Shown: positions 6,524 to 14,715 of the stretch, in pieces | Position numbering within the stretch: the stretch's first letter is position 1 | How the letters are laid out: each line of letters opens with the position of its first letter | Assembly: GCA_903819815.1 (NCBI GenBank) | Contig: CAIJFC010000094.1 | Coordinates: forward strand, 1 to 22,421 | DNA from: an uncultured Bacteroidota bacterium | Lineage (GTDB): Bacteria > Bacteroidota > Bacteroidia > Flavobacteriales > Flavobacteriaceae | Direction: 5' to 3' | DNA: 22,421 nucleotides | Notes under the pieces: model-generated | Database searches by the model: none | What the model was told of the DNA's origin: nothing | The model's input: the letters and a program-made list of their open reading frames with translations, nothing else | Translations under genes and position numbers: made by a program

Positions 6524-8794
6524 TTAGGGTTTTAAAATCAATACAGAAGGAATATCACTTAGCCAATCACTTTGAGAATCTACTAGTTTTTTCCAACTTT
6601 CTAAACTGATTATCATTAAATCATGTTGGTTTAAAAATTCTTTTTCAATGACTTTATTGGTCAATAAACTCATATTACTTGGATAGTTATTTTCTAAAGA
6701 ATCAAGGGCATTTTTAAAAATGAAATTATTTTTTAATTGATTATTACAGTCTAAAACTGCAATTTTAGAATCGTTATTGTAAATTAATTTTTGTGCATAA
6801 TCTAGTAAAAATCCATCTTCAGCACTAAATATTGGAACAAAAACTTCATTTACAGTTTGAAGGTCTTTATTGATTAAAATTCCTAATGGCATTTTGGTTT
6901 TTGAGATAATTTGCCTTGTTCTTTCATCAAAAGGCGAATTTTCAAACAGCCCTTCCTTACCCGTAAACTTATCAATTAATCGATCAGGGTTAATTATTCT
7001 TGTGGTAAATCCTAGTACTTTTCCTAAAAGCGTCCCTTCAAAAATGGATTTTCCTAGACCAACAAGTAGCAAGTCATATTCCCCTTGATTAGCAATTTCT
7101 ACGATATCGGTTTCCACGTCAACCGTAGCTTTGAAAACAGTGGTTATTTGTTGGTCTAAATTTTTTGATTCATTTATTATTGGAAGAAAACTATCAGTTT
7201 CATATTCTTCCATATTATTAGCGTGCATTTCGTCACTTAATACTAAATGCATGGCAGTAATATTTACATTGTCTTTTTGTTTTTTAACCAAACTACTTGC
7301 CAATCGAAGCAATGACCTTCCTTTTTCATTATTTCCAAAGAACAATAATATTTTGAATTTACTCTTGCTATTAATTTCGTCGGGAACAAATTTATATTTA
7401 GATTTAAATGCCCAATTTATCAAATTCAATGCCGGTCCAGTCATAAAAGTAGTAACCAAAGCCATTATAACCATCATCGTGAAAACTTGTGGCGTAAGTA
7501 CTTTTAGGTCCAATCCAATATTTAAAACTACTAATTCCATTAACCCTCGAGTGTTCATCAAAGCGCCAATTGTAAGACTGTCTTTCCAACTTTGTCCCAC
7601 AAATTTCGCCGCTAAAGCACTTCCAAAGAATTTTCCAACTACCGCTACCAATATAATAAAACCGGTAACTTGCCACATATAAGGATCGTTAATTAATCCT
7701 ATTTGAGTTCTTAAACCGGTAAACACAAAGAACAACGGCAATAATAAAATGACCGAAACATCTTCTACTTTTTCAATAAAAATACTTCGAAATTTTGAGA
7801 TATCAGGCATGATTACCCCCGTCATAAAGGCACCAAACAAGGCATGAATTCCAATTATATTAGTAGCATAGGAAGATAAAATCAAGGTTAGAAAAAATAT
7901 CGCTACGACTGGTTTACTTAAGTTTTCGCTTTTTGAATATAAATCTCCTACCTTTTTTAAGAACGGTTTTACAATAAAAATCATGATAAGAACATAGAGA
8001 ACGGAAAGACCAATAACATATAATGCACTATCAAATGTTCCGGCTTTTACAATAGCTATTACTACGGCAAGTAAGCACCAAGCGGTGATGTCATCTGCGG
8101 CAGCACATGTAATTACGATAGCACCCAACCTGGTTTTGTGTATTCCTCTTTCTTGAACAATTCTGGCCAAAACCGGAAATGCCGTTATACTCATTGCAAT
8201 TCCCATGAATAAGCTGAAGGATAAAAAAGGAATCCCCACTGGGGCAAAAGTTTTATAAACATAAAATGCGAGTCCTATTCCTAATGCAAATGGGATTACA
8301 ATACTGGCATGACTGATTACAACAGCTTCATTTGCTTTATTTTTAAGCACTTTTAAATCCAATTCCATCCCTACTACAAACATGAAAAGGATCAATCCTA
8401 TTTGGCTTAAAAACTGTAAATTTCCTAAAGATTGAATGGGAAATAGTGCCATAGAGAACTCTGGAAAGTACATTCCTAGTAATGACGGACCCAGAACTAT
8501 ACCCGCTATTATTTCTCCAATTACTGAGGGTTGACCTATTTTTCTGAAAATCCACCCAAAAAAACGAGCGACTATAATTATGGTGATTATTTGTGCCAAC
8601 AAAATTGCCAACGGGTCTTGAAAATTGGCAACCATCGAATTAATAAATTCGTTCCAATGGTCAGTTGTTGCGATAACTTTTGAGACTGTTTTTGCAGTTT
8701 CTAAAAACTTTCCTTTTGAAATAATCCAATAAATTAACGCAGTGAAACCACCAGTTACGATTAGATAAAAGAAAGTATTTTTTATGTTTTTCAT
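6524..8794 (-). CDS. CPA2-family cation/proton antiporter with C-terminal USP-like domain
   Basis: This is an inner-membrane Na+(K+)/H+ exchanger of about 756 aa from the chosen start. After one N-terminal membrane segment, the exchanger domain (about residues 60-460) has many transmembrane helices, including GQPSVIGEIIAGIVLGPSLL, the MSITAFPVLARI helix and an Asp pair in CAAADDITAWCLLA (Asp234-Asp235), the ion-binding site typical of CPA2 antiporters. The last roughly 270 residues are soluble and resemble tandem universal-stress-like domains, as in bacterial and plant CHX-like proteins. I chose the ATG at 8794 (MKNIKNTFFYL) because the upstream ATG at 8836 overlaps a perfect -7 promoter box. 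The ion specificity is unknown. It is convergent with recO and divergent from the MMPL gene. Confidence 0.9.
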   Translation of the reverse strand: MKNIKNTFFYLIVTGGFTALIYWIISKGKFLETAKTVSKVIATTDHWNEFINSMVANFQDPLAILLAQIITIIIVARFFGWIFRKIGQPSVIGEIIAGIVLGPSLLGMYFPEFSMALFPIQSLGNLQFLSQIGLILFMFVVGMELDLKVLKNKANEAVVISHASIVIPFALGIGLAFYVYKTFAPVGIPFLSFSLFMGIAMSITAFPVLARIVQERGIHKTRLGAIVITCAAADDITAWCLLAVVIAIVKAGTFDSALYVIGLSVLYVLIMIFIVKPFLKKVGDLYSKSENLSKPVVAIFFLTLILSSYATNIIGIHALFGAFMTGVIMPDISKFRSIFIEKVEDVSVILLLPLFFVFTGLRTQIGLINDPYMWQVTGFIILVAVVGKFFGSALAAKFVGQSWKDSLTIGALMNTRGLMELVVLNIGLDLKVLTPQVFTMMVIMALVTTFMTGPALNLINWAFKSKYKFVPDEINSKSKFKILLFFGNNEKGRSLLRLASSLVKKQKDNVNITAMHLVLSDEMHANNMEEYETDSFLPIINESKNLDQQITTVFKATVDVETDIVEIANQGEYDLLLVGLGKSIFEGTLLGKVLGFTTRIINPDRLIDKFTGKEGLFENSPFDERTRQIISKTKMPLGILINKDLQTVNEVFVPIFSAEDGFLLDYAQKLIYNNDSKIAVLDCNNQLKNNFIFKNALDSLENNYPSNMSLLTNKVIEKEFLNQHDLMIISLESWKKLVDSQSDWLSDIPSVLILKP

Positions 8795-8800
8795 ATACGT

Positions 8801-8813
8801 AAAAACGGTTTTT
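8801..8813. promoter_or_regulatory. small palindrome in the antiporter leader
   Basis: AAAAACGGTTTTT is a 6-bp inverted repeat with one central base, directly upstream of the antiporter ATG at 8794. It resembles the AAAAC/GTTTT half-sites at 1791-1803 and 1950-1961. It may be an operator or chance in an AT-rich leader. Confidence 0.2.
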
Positions 8814-8833
8814 AAATGCAAAGATTCAAAAAT

Positions 8834-8841
8834 CAAATATA
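8834..8841 (-). promoter_or_regulatory. -7 box for the antiporter gene
   Basis: On the minus strand TATATTTG is a perfect match to the -7 consensus, 39 nt upstream of the ATG at 8794. A clear -33 box is not visible. Confidence 0.5.
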
Positions 8842-8954
8842 AGAATTAATACAATTCATAATTCATTACAATAATTTAAAATTGGGATTTTATTTATTAT
8901 CGAATTTTTAATCAAATAATTATTTGTTTCACTTTAATTTTTCGTGGTTTTAAT

Positions 8955-8962
8955 TACCTTTG
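8955..8962 (+). promoter_or_regulatory. -7 box for the MMPL-family gene
   Basis: TACCTTTG matches TAnnTTTG perfectly and ends 18 nt before the ATG at 8981. The bases from 8927 on upstream are T-rich, but no canonical -33 box stands out. Because the box overlaps any TTG start at 8960, it supports translation from 8981. Confidence 0.55.
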
Positions 8963-8980
8963 CTCGCGTTAATAACGATT

Positions 8981-11329
8981 ATGAAAAAGAAATTAAAAGT
9001 TGGTTTTTGGGAATACATAGCCCGTTTGATTCTTACTTATAGAATAACCATTTTAATTGCCATTACTGCCATCACTATTTTTCTTGGTTTCCAATGGAGA
9101 AACCTAAACATGACTTATACCGAAGCAAATCTGCTTCCAAAAAAACATATCGTTAATCAACAGTACGATGACTTCCTATCAAAATTTGGTGAAGAAGGGA
9201 ACTTAATTGTAATTGGATTTCAAGATCCTAATTTTTTCACTCCAAAAGCTTTTGCCGAATGGAACGAATTGATGTTAGGGCTAAAATCTTCAAAAAATGT
9301 AGAATTGGTAGTTTCTATTAGCGACCTAAAAAAACTACAAAAAGATACTATCGCTCAAAAATTTGAATTGACTCCACTTATTGACTCCAATCAAATTAAG
9401 AACCAAGCCTATTTACAAAATATTAAAACGGAACTTTTCAATAATTTGCCTTTTTATGAAGGGCTTTTATTCAATAAAAAATCAGGGAGTATTCGATCGG
9501 CCATTTATTTGAAAAAAGAAATTGTAAATACTGCTGAGAGAAAAATATTTATAATAGAAACACTCCTACCAAAAATTGAAAAGTTTGAAAAAAATACTGG
9601 AATAGACCTTCGAGTTTCAGGAATGCCCTACATTAGAACTATAAATGCGGAGAATATGAAGGGTGAAATTGGGCTATTTATTGGAGCAGCTTTACTGATA
9701 ACCTCACTTATCTTTTTCTTCTTTTTCCGTTCCTACAGAGCAACATTTATTTCCATTTTCATTTTGATTTTCGGCGTCATGTGGTCCTTTGGTACTCTTG
9801 GATTATTTAATTATAAAATAACCATTTTAACGGCTATTATCCCGCCTTTAATTATTGTAATTGGAATTACAAATTGTATTTTTCTGATCAATAAATACCA
9901 GCAAGAGATAAAATTGCATCAAAATCAAGCCAAAGCCTTGCAACGGGTAATTTCGAAAATTGGTGTTTCTACTTTAATGACCAATCTAACCACTGCAGCA
10001 GGTTTTGCAACGTTCATGATTACTGGAAACGAACTTCTTTATGAGTTTGGGTTAGTAACTTCAATAAATGTGATTACAGTTTATTTATTGACGCTTTTAA
10101 TTGTGCCAATTATGTATAGTTTTATGCCAATGCCAAAGGAAAAACACCTTTATCATTTAAGTAAAAACTATTTATCTACTGTTTTAGGATGGGTAGAAAA
10201 AGTGGTGAAAACCAAACGAACTTATATTTATACTGTTTATGTTTTATTGCTTGTTTTCAGTGTAGTAGGAGTAATGCAGATGAAAGTTTCGGGAAGTTTA
10301 ATTGGCGAAATGCCAAAAAGCGCCTCTTTTTTTAAAGATATTTTATTCTATGAAAAAGAATTCAACGGGGTAATGCCACTTGAAATAATGATTAACACCA
10401 AACATAAAAAAGGGGTTATGAAATTATCTACCATGAAAAAAATGGACGAATTACAAAAAACAATCGAACAAATTCCTGAGCTTTCAAAGCCGGTATCTGT
10501 AGTGAATTTAGTTAAATATTCCAAGCAAGCATTCTACAATGGAAATCCTGAATACTATGAATTACCCACTTCGCAAGAGCAAGCTTTTATTCTATCCTAT
10601 GCTAAAAATGCTACTAAAAACACGAAGGACAACTTGATGAAAAGTTATGTTGATTCAACCGGTCAATACGCTAGAATTACAACATACATGAAAGACATTG
10701 GCACCAAAGACATGGCTAAAATTGAAGGAAAATTAAGAATTAAAATCGAAGAAATTTTCCCAAAAGATCGTTACGAAGTTACTTTAACAGGAAAAGCCCT
10801 GGTGTTTCAAAAAGGAACTACCTATCTAATTAATAATTTAATTGAGTCGCTACTATTTGCAATACTTTTAATTGCAGGTCTAATGGCCTATATGTTCCGT
10901 TCGGTAAAAATGATTTTTGTATCGGTTATTACCAATATTTTACCTCTTTGTATTACTTCTGGTTTAATGGGTTATTTAGGAATTCCATTAAAGCCATCTA
11001 CCATTTTAGTATTTAGTATTGCTTTTGGAATTTCTGTGGACAATGCTATTCAATTCATGGCAAAATACCGTCATGATTTAAAAATGAACAACGGAAAAAT
11101 CAAAAAATCGGTGTTTAGTGCTTTGCAAGAAACCGGAGTGAGTACCTTTTATACTTCTATCGTTTTGATATTTGGATTTGCCATTTTTACTCTTTCAAGT
11201 TTTAGTGGAACAGTGGCGCTTGGGGGTTTAATTTCCTGTACGTTGCTTTTTGCTATGTTTGCCAACTTATTGGTTTTACCAGCATTGGTGCTAACATTTG
11301 AAAAAAAGAAAGCCAAACTAGAAGAATAG
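8981..11329 (+). CDS. MMPL/RND-superfamily transporter
   Basis: This is a 782-aa inner-membrane protein with the duplicated RND layout: TM1 (about residues 17-36), a large periplasmic loop, five more helices, then the same again. Repeat 1 has GLFIGAALLITSLIFFFFF and LTTAAGFATFMITGNELLYE. Repeat 2 has the helix SIAFGISVDNAIQFMAKYRHD with the conserved TM4 Asp, then ETGVSTFYTSIVLIFGFAIF. In repeat 1 the corresponding helix reads IVIGITNCIFLINKYQ, with no acidic residue, so proton coupling probably rests on repeat 2. The family exports lipids or other hydrophobic compounds; the substrate here is unknown. The ATG at 8981 is preferred to the TTG at 8960. It diverges from the antiporter and its stop abuts the convergent DUF1569 gene. 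Confidence 0.85.
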   Translation: MKKKLKVGFWEYIARLILTYRITILIAITAITIFLGFQWRNLNMTYTEANLLPKKHIVNQQYDDFLSKFGEEGNLIVIGFQDPNFFTPKAFAEWNELMLGLKSSKNVELVVSISDLKKLQKDTIAQKFELTPLIDSNQIKNQAYLQNIKTELFNNLPFYEGLLFNKKSGSIRSAIYLKKEIVNTAERKIFIIETLLPKIEKFEKNTGIDLRVSGMPYIRTINAENMKGEIGLFIGAALLITSLIFFFFFRSYRATFISIFILIFGVMWSFGTLGLFNYKITILTAIIPPLIIVIGITNCIFLINKYQQEIKLHQNQAKALQRVISKIGVSTLMTNLTTAAGFATFMITGNELLYEFGLVTSINVITVYLLTLLIVPIMYSFMPMPKEKHLYHLSKNYLSTVLGWVEKVVKTKRTYIYTVYVLLLVFSVVGVMQMKVSGSLIGEMPKSASFFKDILFYEKEFNGVMPLEIMINTKHKKGVMKLSTMKKMDELQKTIEQIPELSKPVSVVNLVKYSKQAFYNGNPEYYELPTSQEQAFILSYAKNATKNTKDNLMKSYVDSTGQYARITTYMKDIGTKDMAKIEGKLRIKIEEIFPKDRYEVTLTGKALVFQKGTTYLINNLIESLLFAILLIAGLMAYMFRSVKMIFVSVITNILPLCITSGLMGYLGIPLKPSTILVFSIAFGISVDNAIQFMAKYRHDLKMNNGKIKKSVFSALQETGVSTFYTSIVLIFGFAIFTLSSFSGTVALGGLISCTLLFAMFANLLVLPALVLTFEKKKAKLEE

Positions 11330-11815
11330 TTACAACTTAATAATGTCTTCTATTATTTTCAAATGATGATTCGTATGAATTTCTAGAAAACGGATCGTAT
11401 CTTTTTTTTTGAGTTTTCCTAAGAAAGGATGTTCAAAATAATGATTATTTGAAATGGATTCTAATTCCAATAAACTATTTCTAGTTTGGGTTATGTGGGT
11501 TAGTAATATGGCTTCCTCAATGGTTTTATTAGGCACCACGACTTCGGGAGCTTTTACTTTTCCTCTAGGAATTTTGCCTCTTTTTAATATAAGAATTTTG
11601 ATAAAATTGAATTTCCATTGGTAATCTTTTGGATCAGATTTTAACAAAGCTTTCGTAATTCCGTTAATGACTAAAAGGGAATGTTCCATGTGCCACCCAA
11701 CATTTGATTTAGAAATGGCAAGATTTTCTTTTGCAAAAAGCGGAATTCTAGATTCCAACTGATTGAGGAGTATTTCTAAATTTTTCATATTAGAAGGAAT
11801 TAAATTAATATTCAT
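11330..11815 (-). CDS. DUF1569 / DinB-like small protein
   Basis: This is a soluble protein of 161 aa (152 aa if it starts at the second ATG, 11788, MKNLEILLNQLE). It looks like a four-helix DinB/DUF1569-type bundle. A WHMEHSL motif (His42, His45), EHPFLGKLKKKDTIRFLEIH and HTNHHLKII (His147, His150, His151) supply the histidines that would form a divalent metal site. The HPFLGKL...H..HHL signature is what I associate with DUF1569. The biochemical role is unknown. It starts 9 nt after the nuoN stop on the same strand, so it is probably the last cistron of the nuo transcript. Its stop (11330-11332) touches the stop of the MMPL gene. Confidence 0.7.
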   Translation of the reverse strand: MNINLIPSNMKNLEILLNQLESRIPLFAKENLAISKSNVGWHMEHSLLVINGITKALLKSDPKDYQWKFNFIKILILKRGKIPRGKVKAPEVVVPNKTIEEAILLTHITQTRNSLLELESISNNHYFEHPFLGKLKKKDTIRFLEIHTNHHLKIIEDIIKL

Positions 11816-11824
11816 TAAAAAGTC

Positions 11825-13195
11825 TTACTCCAGCAATTGCATGATTATAGTAGGATACAATCCAATGATCATGTTAAATACTATCGCAATTACTGCAACT
11901 GCATAAAATGCAAATGGTGTAGCCTGTTTTTCCTCTACCGCGTCTTTGGTGTACATAGCCAAAATTAGTTTGAAATAATAGCCAATGCTGATAATAGAAT
12001 TGATTACTGCTGCAATAACTACAATTAAATATCCTGATTCTATTGTTTGAGTAAACAACATTAGTTTGGCAAAAAACCCTGCAAATATTGGAATACCAGC
12101 CATAGATAATAGAGAAGCAGTAAGAACTGCTGCTAATATTGGGTTGGTTTTTCCTAATCCATTAAAATCGGAAATTTCTTCGTTTACTTTGTCTTTACAA
12201 ACGTATAGCAGCACACTGAAGGCTGCAATTCCGGCAAGGGAATAGGCTGTTGCATAATACAATAAACTTCCAGCAGATGTAGTTGCACTTAGTAGCGCCA
12301 TTAGCATAAATCCTGCATGAGAAATACCTGAAAACGCCAACATACGTTTAACATTCGTTTGCTTTAAAGCCATGATATTTCCAACCGTCATGGAAGCAAT
12401 TGAAATGACTACAATTACAATTTGGAACCCGTATGTAATTTCAACATTCATTGCGAATAGTAATTTATATAAAGCTGCCATTGCCACCACTTTCGCCAAT
12501 GTACTCATCGTAGCGGTTGTTAAAGCTGGCGAACCTTGATAAACATCTGGGGCCCAAAAATGAAATGGAACTGCCGCAATTTTAAATAACATTCCAATGG
12601 TTAATAATACTATTCCTATGAAAAACCATGATGGCAACTCAGCAGATCGGGTATATTCGCTAATTTCTGCAATATCAAAAGTCCCCATTGCTCCATAGAT
12701 CAAGCAAATTCCAAAAAGCAAAATTCCTGAGGCAAAAGACCCCATTAGAAAGTACTTTAATCCCGCTTCATTACTTCTGATATTCATACGATCGGATGCC
12801 GCTAATACATACAACGAAATGGATAGAATTTCGATTCCTAGAAAAAACATCGATAAGTTCCCAAAAGAAACCATGGCTACTGCTCCCGACAATAAGAATA
12901 TTTTTATAGAAATATAATCAGAAATTTTAGTTTGGTGTTTTTCATAAAAATTATGACTTAGTGCCACCAAGAAAATAGTTAAAACAATGAATAGACTCGA
13001 GAAGGCAACCGAAAATTTGTTTACCACAATCATATTGTTATGGTAGGTTGCTGGCGAATTTAATTCGGAAAGTGTTAAGCCCAATATTCCCATTAATCCA
13101 AGAATTGTTACTGGAATAATCGCTTTTCTGAAATTCATGATTTCAAACAAAAGGCATAAAACACCTAATCCTATAATTGCTATTAATGTATTCAT
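11825..13195 (-). CDS. nuoN: NADH-quinone oxidoreductase subunit N
   Basis: An antiporter-like membrane subunit of respiratory complex I, 456 aa with about 14 hydrophobic helices. The residues involved in proton translocation are visible: Glu122 in the FFLGIEILSISLYVL helix and Lys205 in GMLFKIAAVPFHFWAPDVYQ, followed by GSPALTTATM. NuoN contacts NuoK and NuoM in the membrane arm. It is the last Nuo subunit of the cluster, 70 nt after nuoM; that gap contains only AT-rich sequence with no recognisable signal. The ATG at 13195 gives the expected short hydrophobic N-terminus. Confidence 0.95.
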   Translation of the reverse strand: MNTLIAIIGLGVLCLLFEIMNFRKAIIPVTILGLMGILGLTLSELNSPATYHNNMIVVNKFSVAFSSLFIVLTIFLVALSHNFYEKHQTKISDYISIKIFLLSGAVAMVSFGNLSMFFLGIEILSISLYVLAASDRMNIRSNEAGLKYFLMGSFASGILLFGICLIYGAMGTFDIAEISEYTRSAELPSWFFIGIVLLTIGMLFKIAAVPFHFWAPDVYQGSPALTTATMSTLAKVVAMAALYKLLFAMNVEITYGFQIVIVVISIASMTVGNIMALKQTNVKRMLAFSGISHAGFMLMALLSATTSAGSLLYYATAYSLAGIAAFSVLLYVCKDKVNEEISDFNGLGKTNPILAAVLTASLLSMAGIPIFAGFFAKLMLFTQTIESGYLIVVIAAVINSIISIGYYFKLILAMYTKDAVEEKQATPFAFYAVAVIAIVFNMIIGLYPTIIMQLLE

Positions 13196-13265
13196 TTTTT
13201 AAATTTTTGATTATAAACAGAAAGCGAACCTTAGTTATAAATCGTTATATTATTAATTAAATTTC

Positions 13266-14708
13266 TTAACCAAATCTATTGATGCTCACCAGTATCGTTT
13301 CTAATGATGGAGTAATAAGATCAATTATAGGTTTTGGATACAAACCAAAAAAGAACAAAACCGCCACAATTATCGATAATGAAATTCCTTCGTTTAGTGT
13401 AATATCTGAAAATATTTTCGTGTTTGTTTCTCCTAACATTGTTGTTTGAAACATTTTCAACATATAATAGGCCCCTAAAATAATAGTTGTACCACCTAAT
13501 ACGGCAAACCAAAGATTAACCTGAGAGATACTATAAAGTAAGGTGAATTCCCCTATGAAGTTAAATGTTGGCGGCAAAGCTACCGAAGCCAAAACTAATA
13601 TCATAAAAAAGGAAGTAAATTTAGGCGCATGGGTGCGAATTCCACCAAGTTCGTCAATTGTATTGGTTTGGTACCTGCGGTTGATGATTTCGGCAGCAAG
13701 GAATAATCCAACAATTACAAATCCGTGAGCAATCATTTGAAGCACCGCTCCACGCAATCCGTCAAGGGTTAAAGTATAGGCTCCAGCAGTAATTAACCCA
13801 ACGTGCGCCAATGATGAGTATGCCAATAGTCGCTTTAGATCTTTTTGGCGCAAAGCCACAACAGAGCCATAAATAGTTCCTGCAATTCCTATAGCTACGA
13901 AAATATAAATATGAATTTTAGCTGTTAGAGGTGCGATTTGCAATTGCCAACGAAGTACGCTGTACAATCCCATTTTTAACATAATCCCAGATAACAACAT
14001 GGTTCCTACCGTGGGTGCTTTTTGATACACATTGGCTTGCCAAGAATGAAATGGTATTAATGGAATTTTGATTGCATAAGCTAAAAAGAACGCAAGGAAA
14101 ATCCAAAACTGTTCATTTATGGTAAGGTTCACCATGGCAAAATCTACTAATAGGAAATTGTGTGTTTTGGTATATAAATAGGCGAAAGCGGCCAACATGA
14201 AAAGCGAGCCTGCAATAGTATAAATGAAGAATTTAACTACTGCTTTTTTTCGTTCTTCCGCGTCGCCATTACCCCAAATTAGTGCTATAAAATAAATTGG
14301 AATCAATGACAATTCCCAAAACATATAATATAAAATTCCGTCTCCTGCTAGAAATGTTCCGCACATTGCAAAAGCCATAAACAAAATTAAAGCATAAATA
14401 GTCTTGCTGTTTTTGAAGTTATTGGCAAAAGATGAAAAGATTATAATTGGCGTTAATGCTAAAGTCAAAACTACCATAGCCATTGATAATCCATCAGCTT
14501 CGAGAATCAAGAAGACTTTTGGGTTTTCAATCCAAGGGCTTAAATAACTAATGTCGTAACCTATATTCAGTTGGTTTAACAATGTTAGAGCGTATCCAAA
14601 GACGGCGACACTAAAAAATAAGGCAACTTTGGAAGCTAATTTATCACCTGCAAAAAAGGTAGCTAGTGCGCCAACTAAAAGTAAAATTAAAAGTAGTAAT
14701 ACATTCAT
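13266..14708 (-). CDS. nuoM: NADH-quinone oxidoreductase subunit M
   Basis: An antiporter-like proton-pumping subunit of complex I, 480 aa. The conserved Glu132 lies in YYMFWELSLIPIYFI and Lys214 in AYAIKIPLIPFHSWQANVYQ, followed by KAPTVGTMLLSGIMLKMGLY. The central broken helix contains RQKDLKRLLAYSSLAHVG. It lies between NuoL and NuoN in the membrane arm. The gene begins 7 nt after the nuoL stop, indicating cotranscription and probably translational coupling. Confidence 0.96.
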   Translation of the reverse strand: MNVLLLLILLLVGALATFFAGDKLASKVALFFSVAVFGYALTLLNQLNIGYDISYLSPWIENPKVFLILEADGLSMAMVVLTLALTPIIIFSSFANNFKNSKTIYALILFMAFAMCGTFLAGDGILYYMFWELSLIPIYFIALIWGNGDAEERKKAVVKFFIYTIAGSLFMLAAFAYLYTKTHNFLLVDFAMVNLTINEQFWIFLAFFLAYAIKIPLIPFHSWQANVYQKAPTVGTMLLSGIMLKMGLYSVLRWQLQIAPLTAKIHIYIFVAIGIAGTIYGSVVALRQKDLKRLLAYSSLAHVGLITAGAYTLTLDGLRGAVLQMIAHGFVIVGLFLAAEIINRRYQTNTIDELGGIRTHAPKFTSFFMILVLASVALPPTFNFIGEFTLLYSISQVNLWFAVLGGTTIILGAYYMLKMFQTTMLGETNTKIFSDITLNEGISLSIIVAVLFFFGLYPKPIIDLITPSLETILVSINRFG

Positions 14709-14715
14709 AGTATAA

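Noticed and set aside
7131..7682. 183-codon plus-strand frame opposite the antiporter gene
   Set aside because: It lies antisense to a well-conserved membrane protein and looks like a shadow of its codon pattern.
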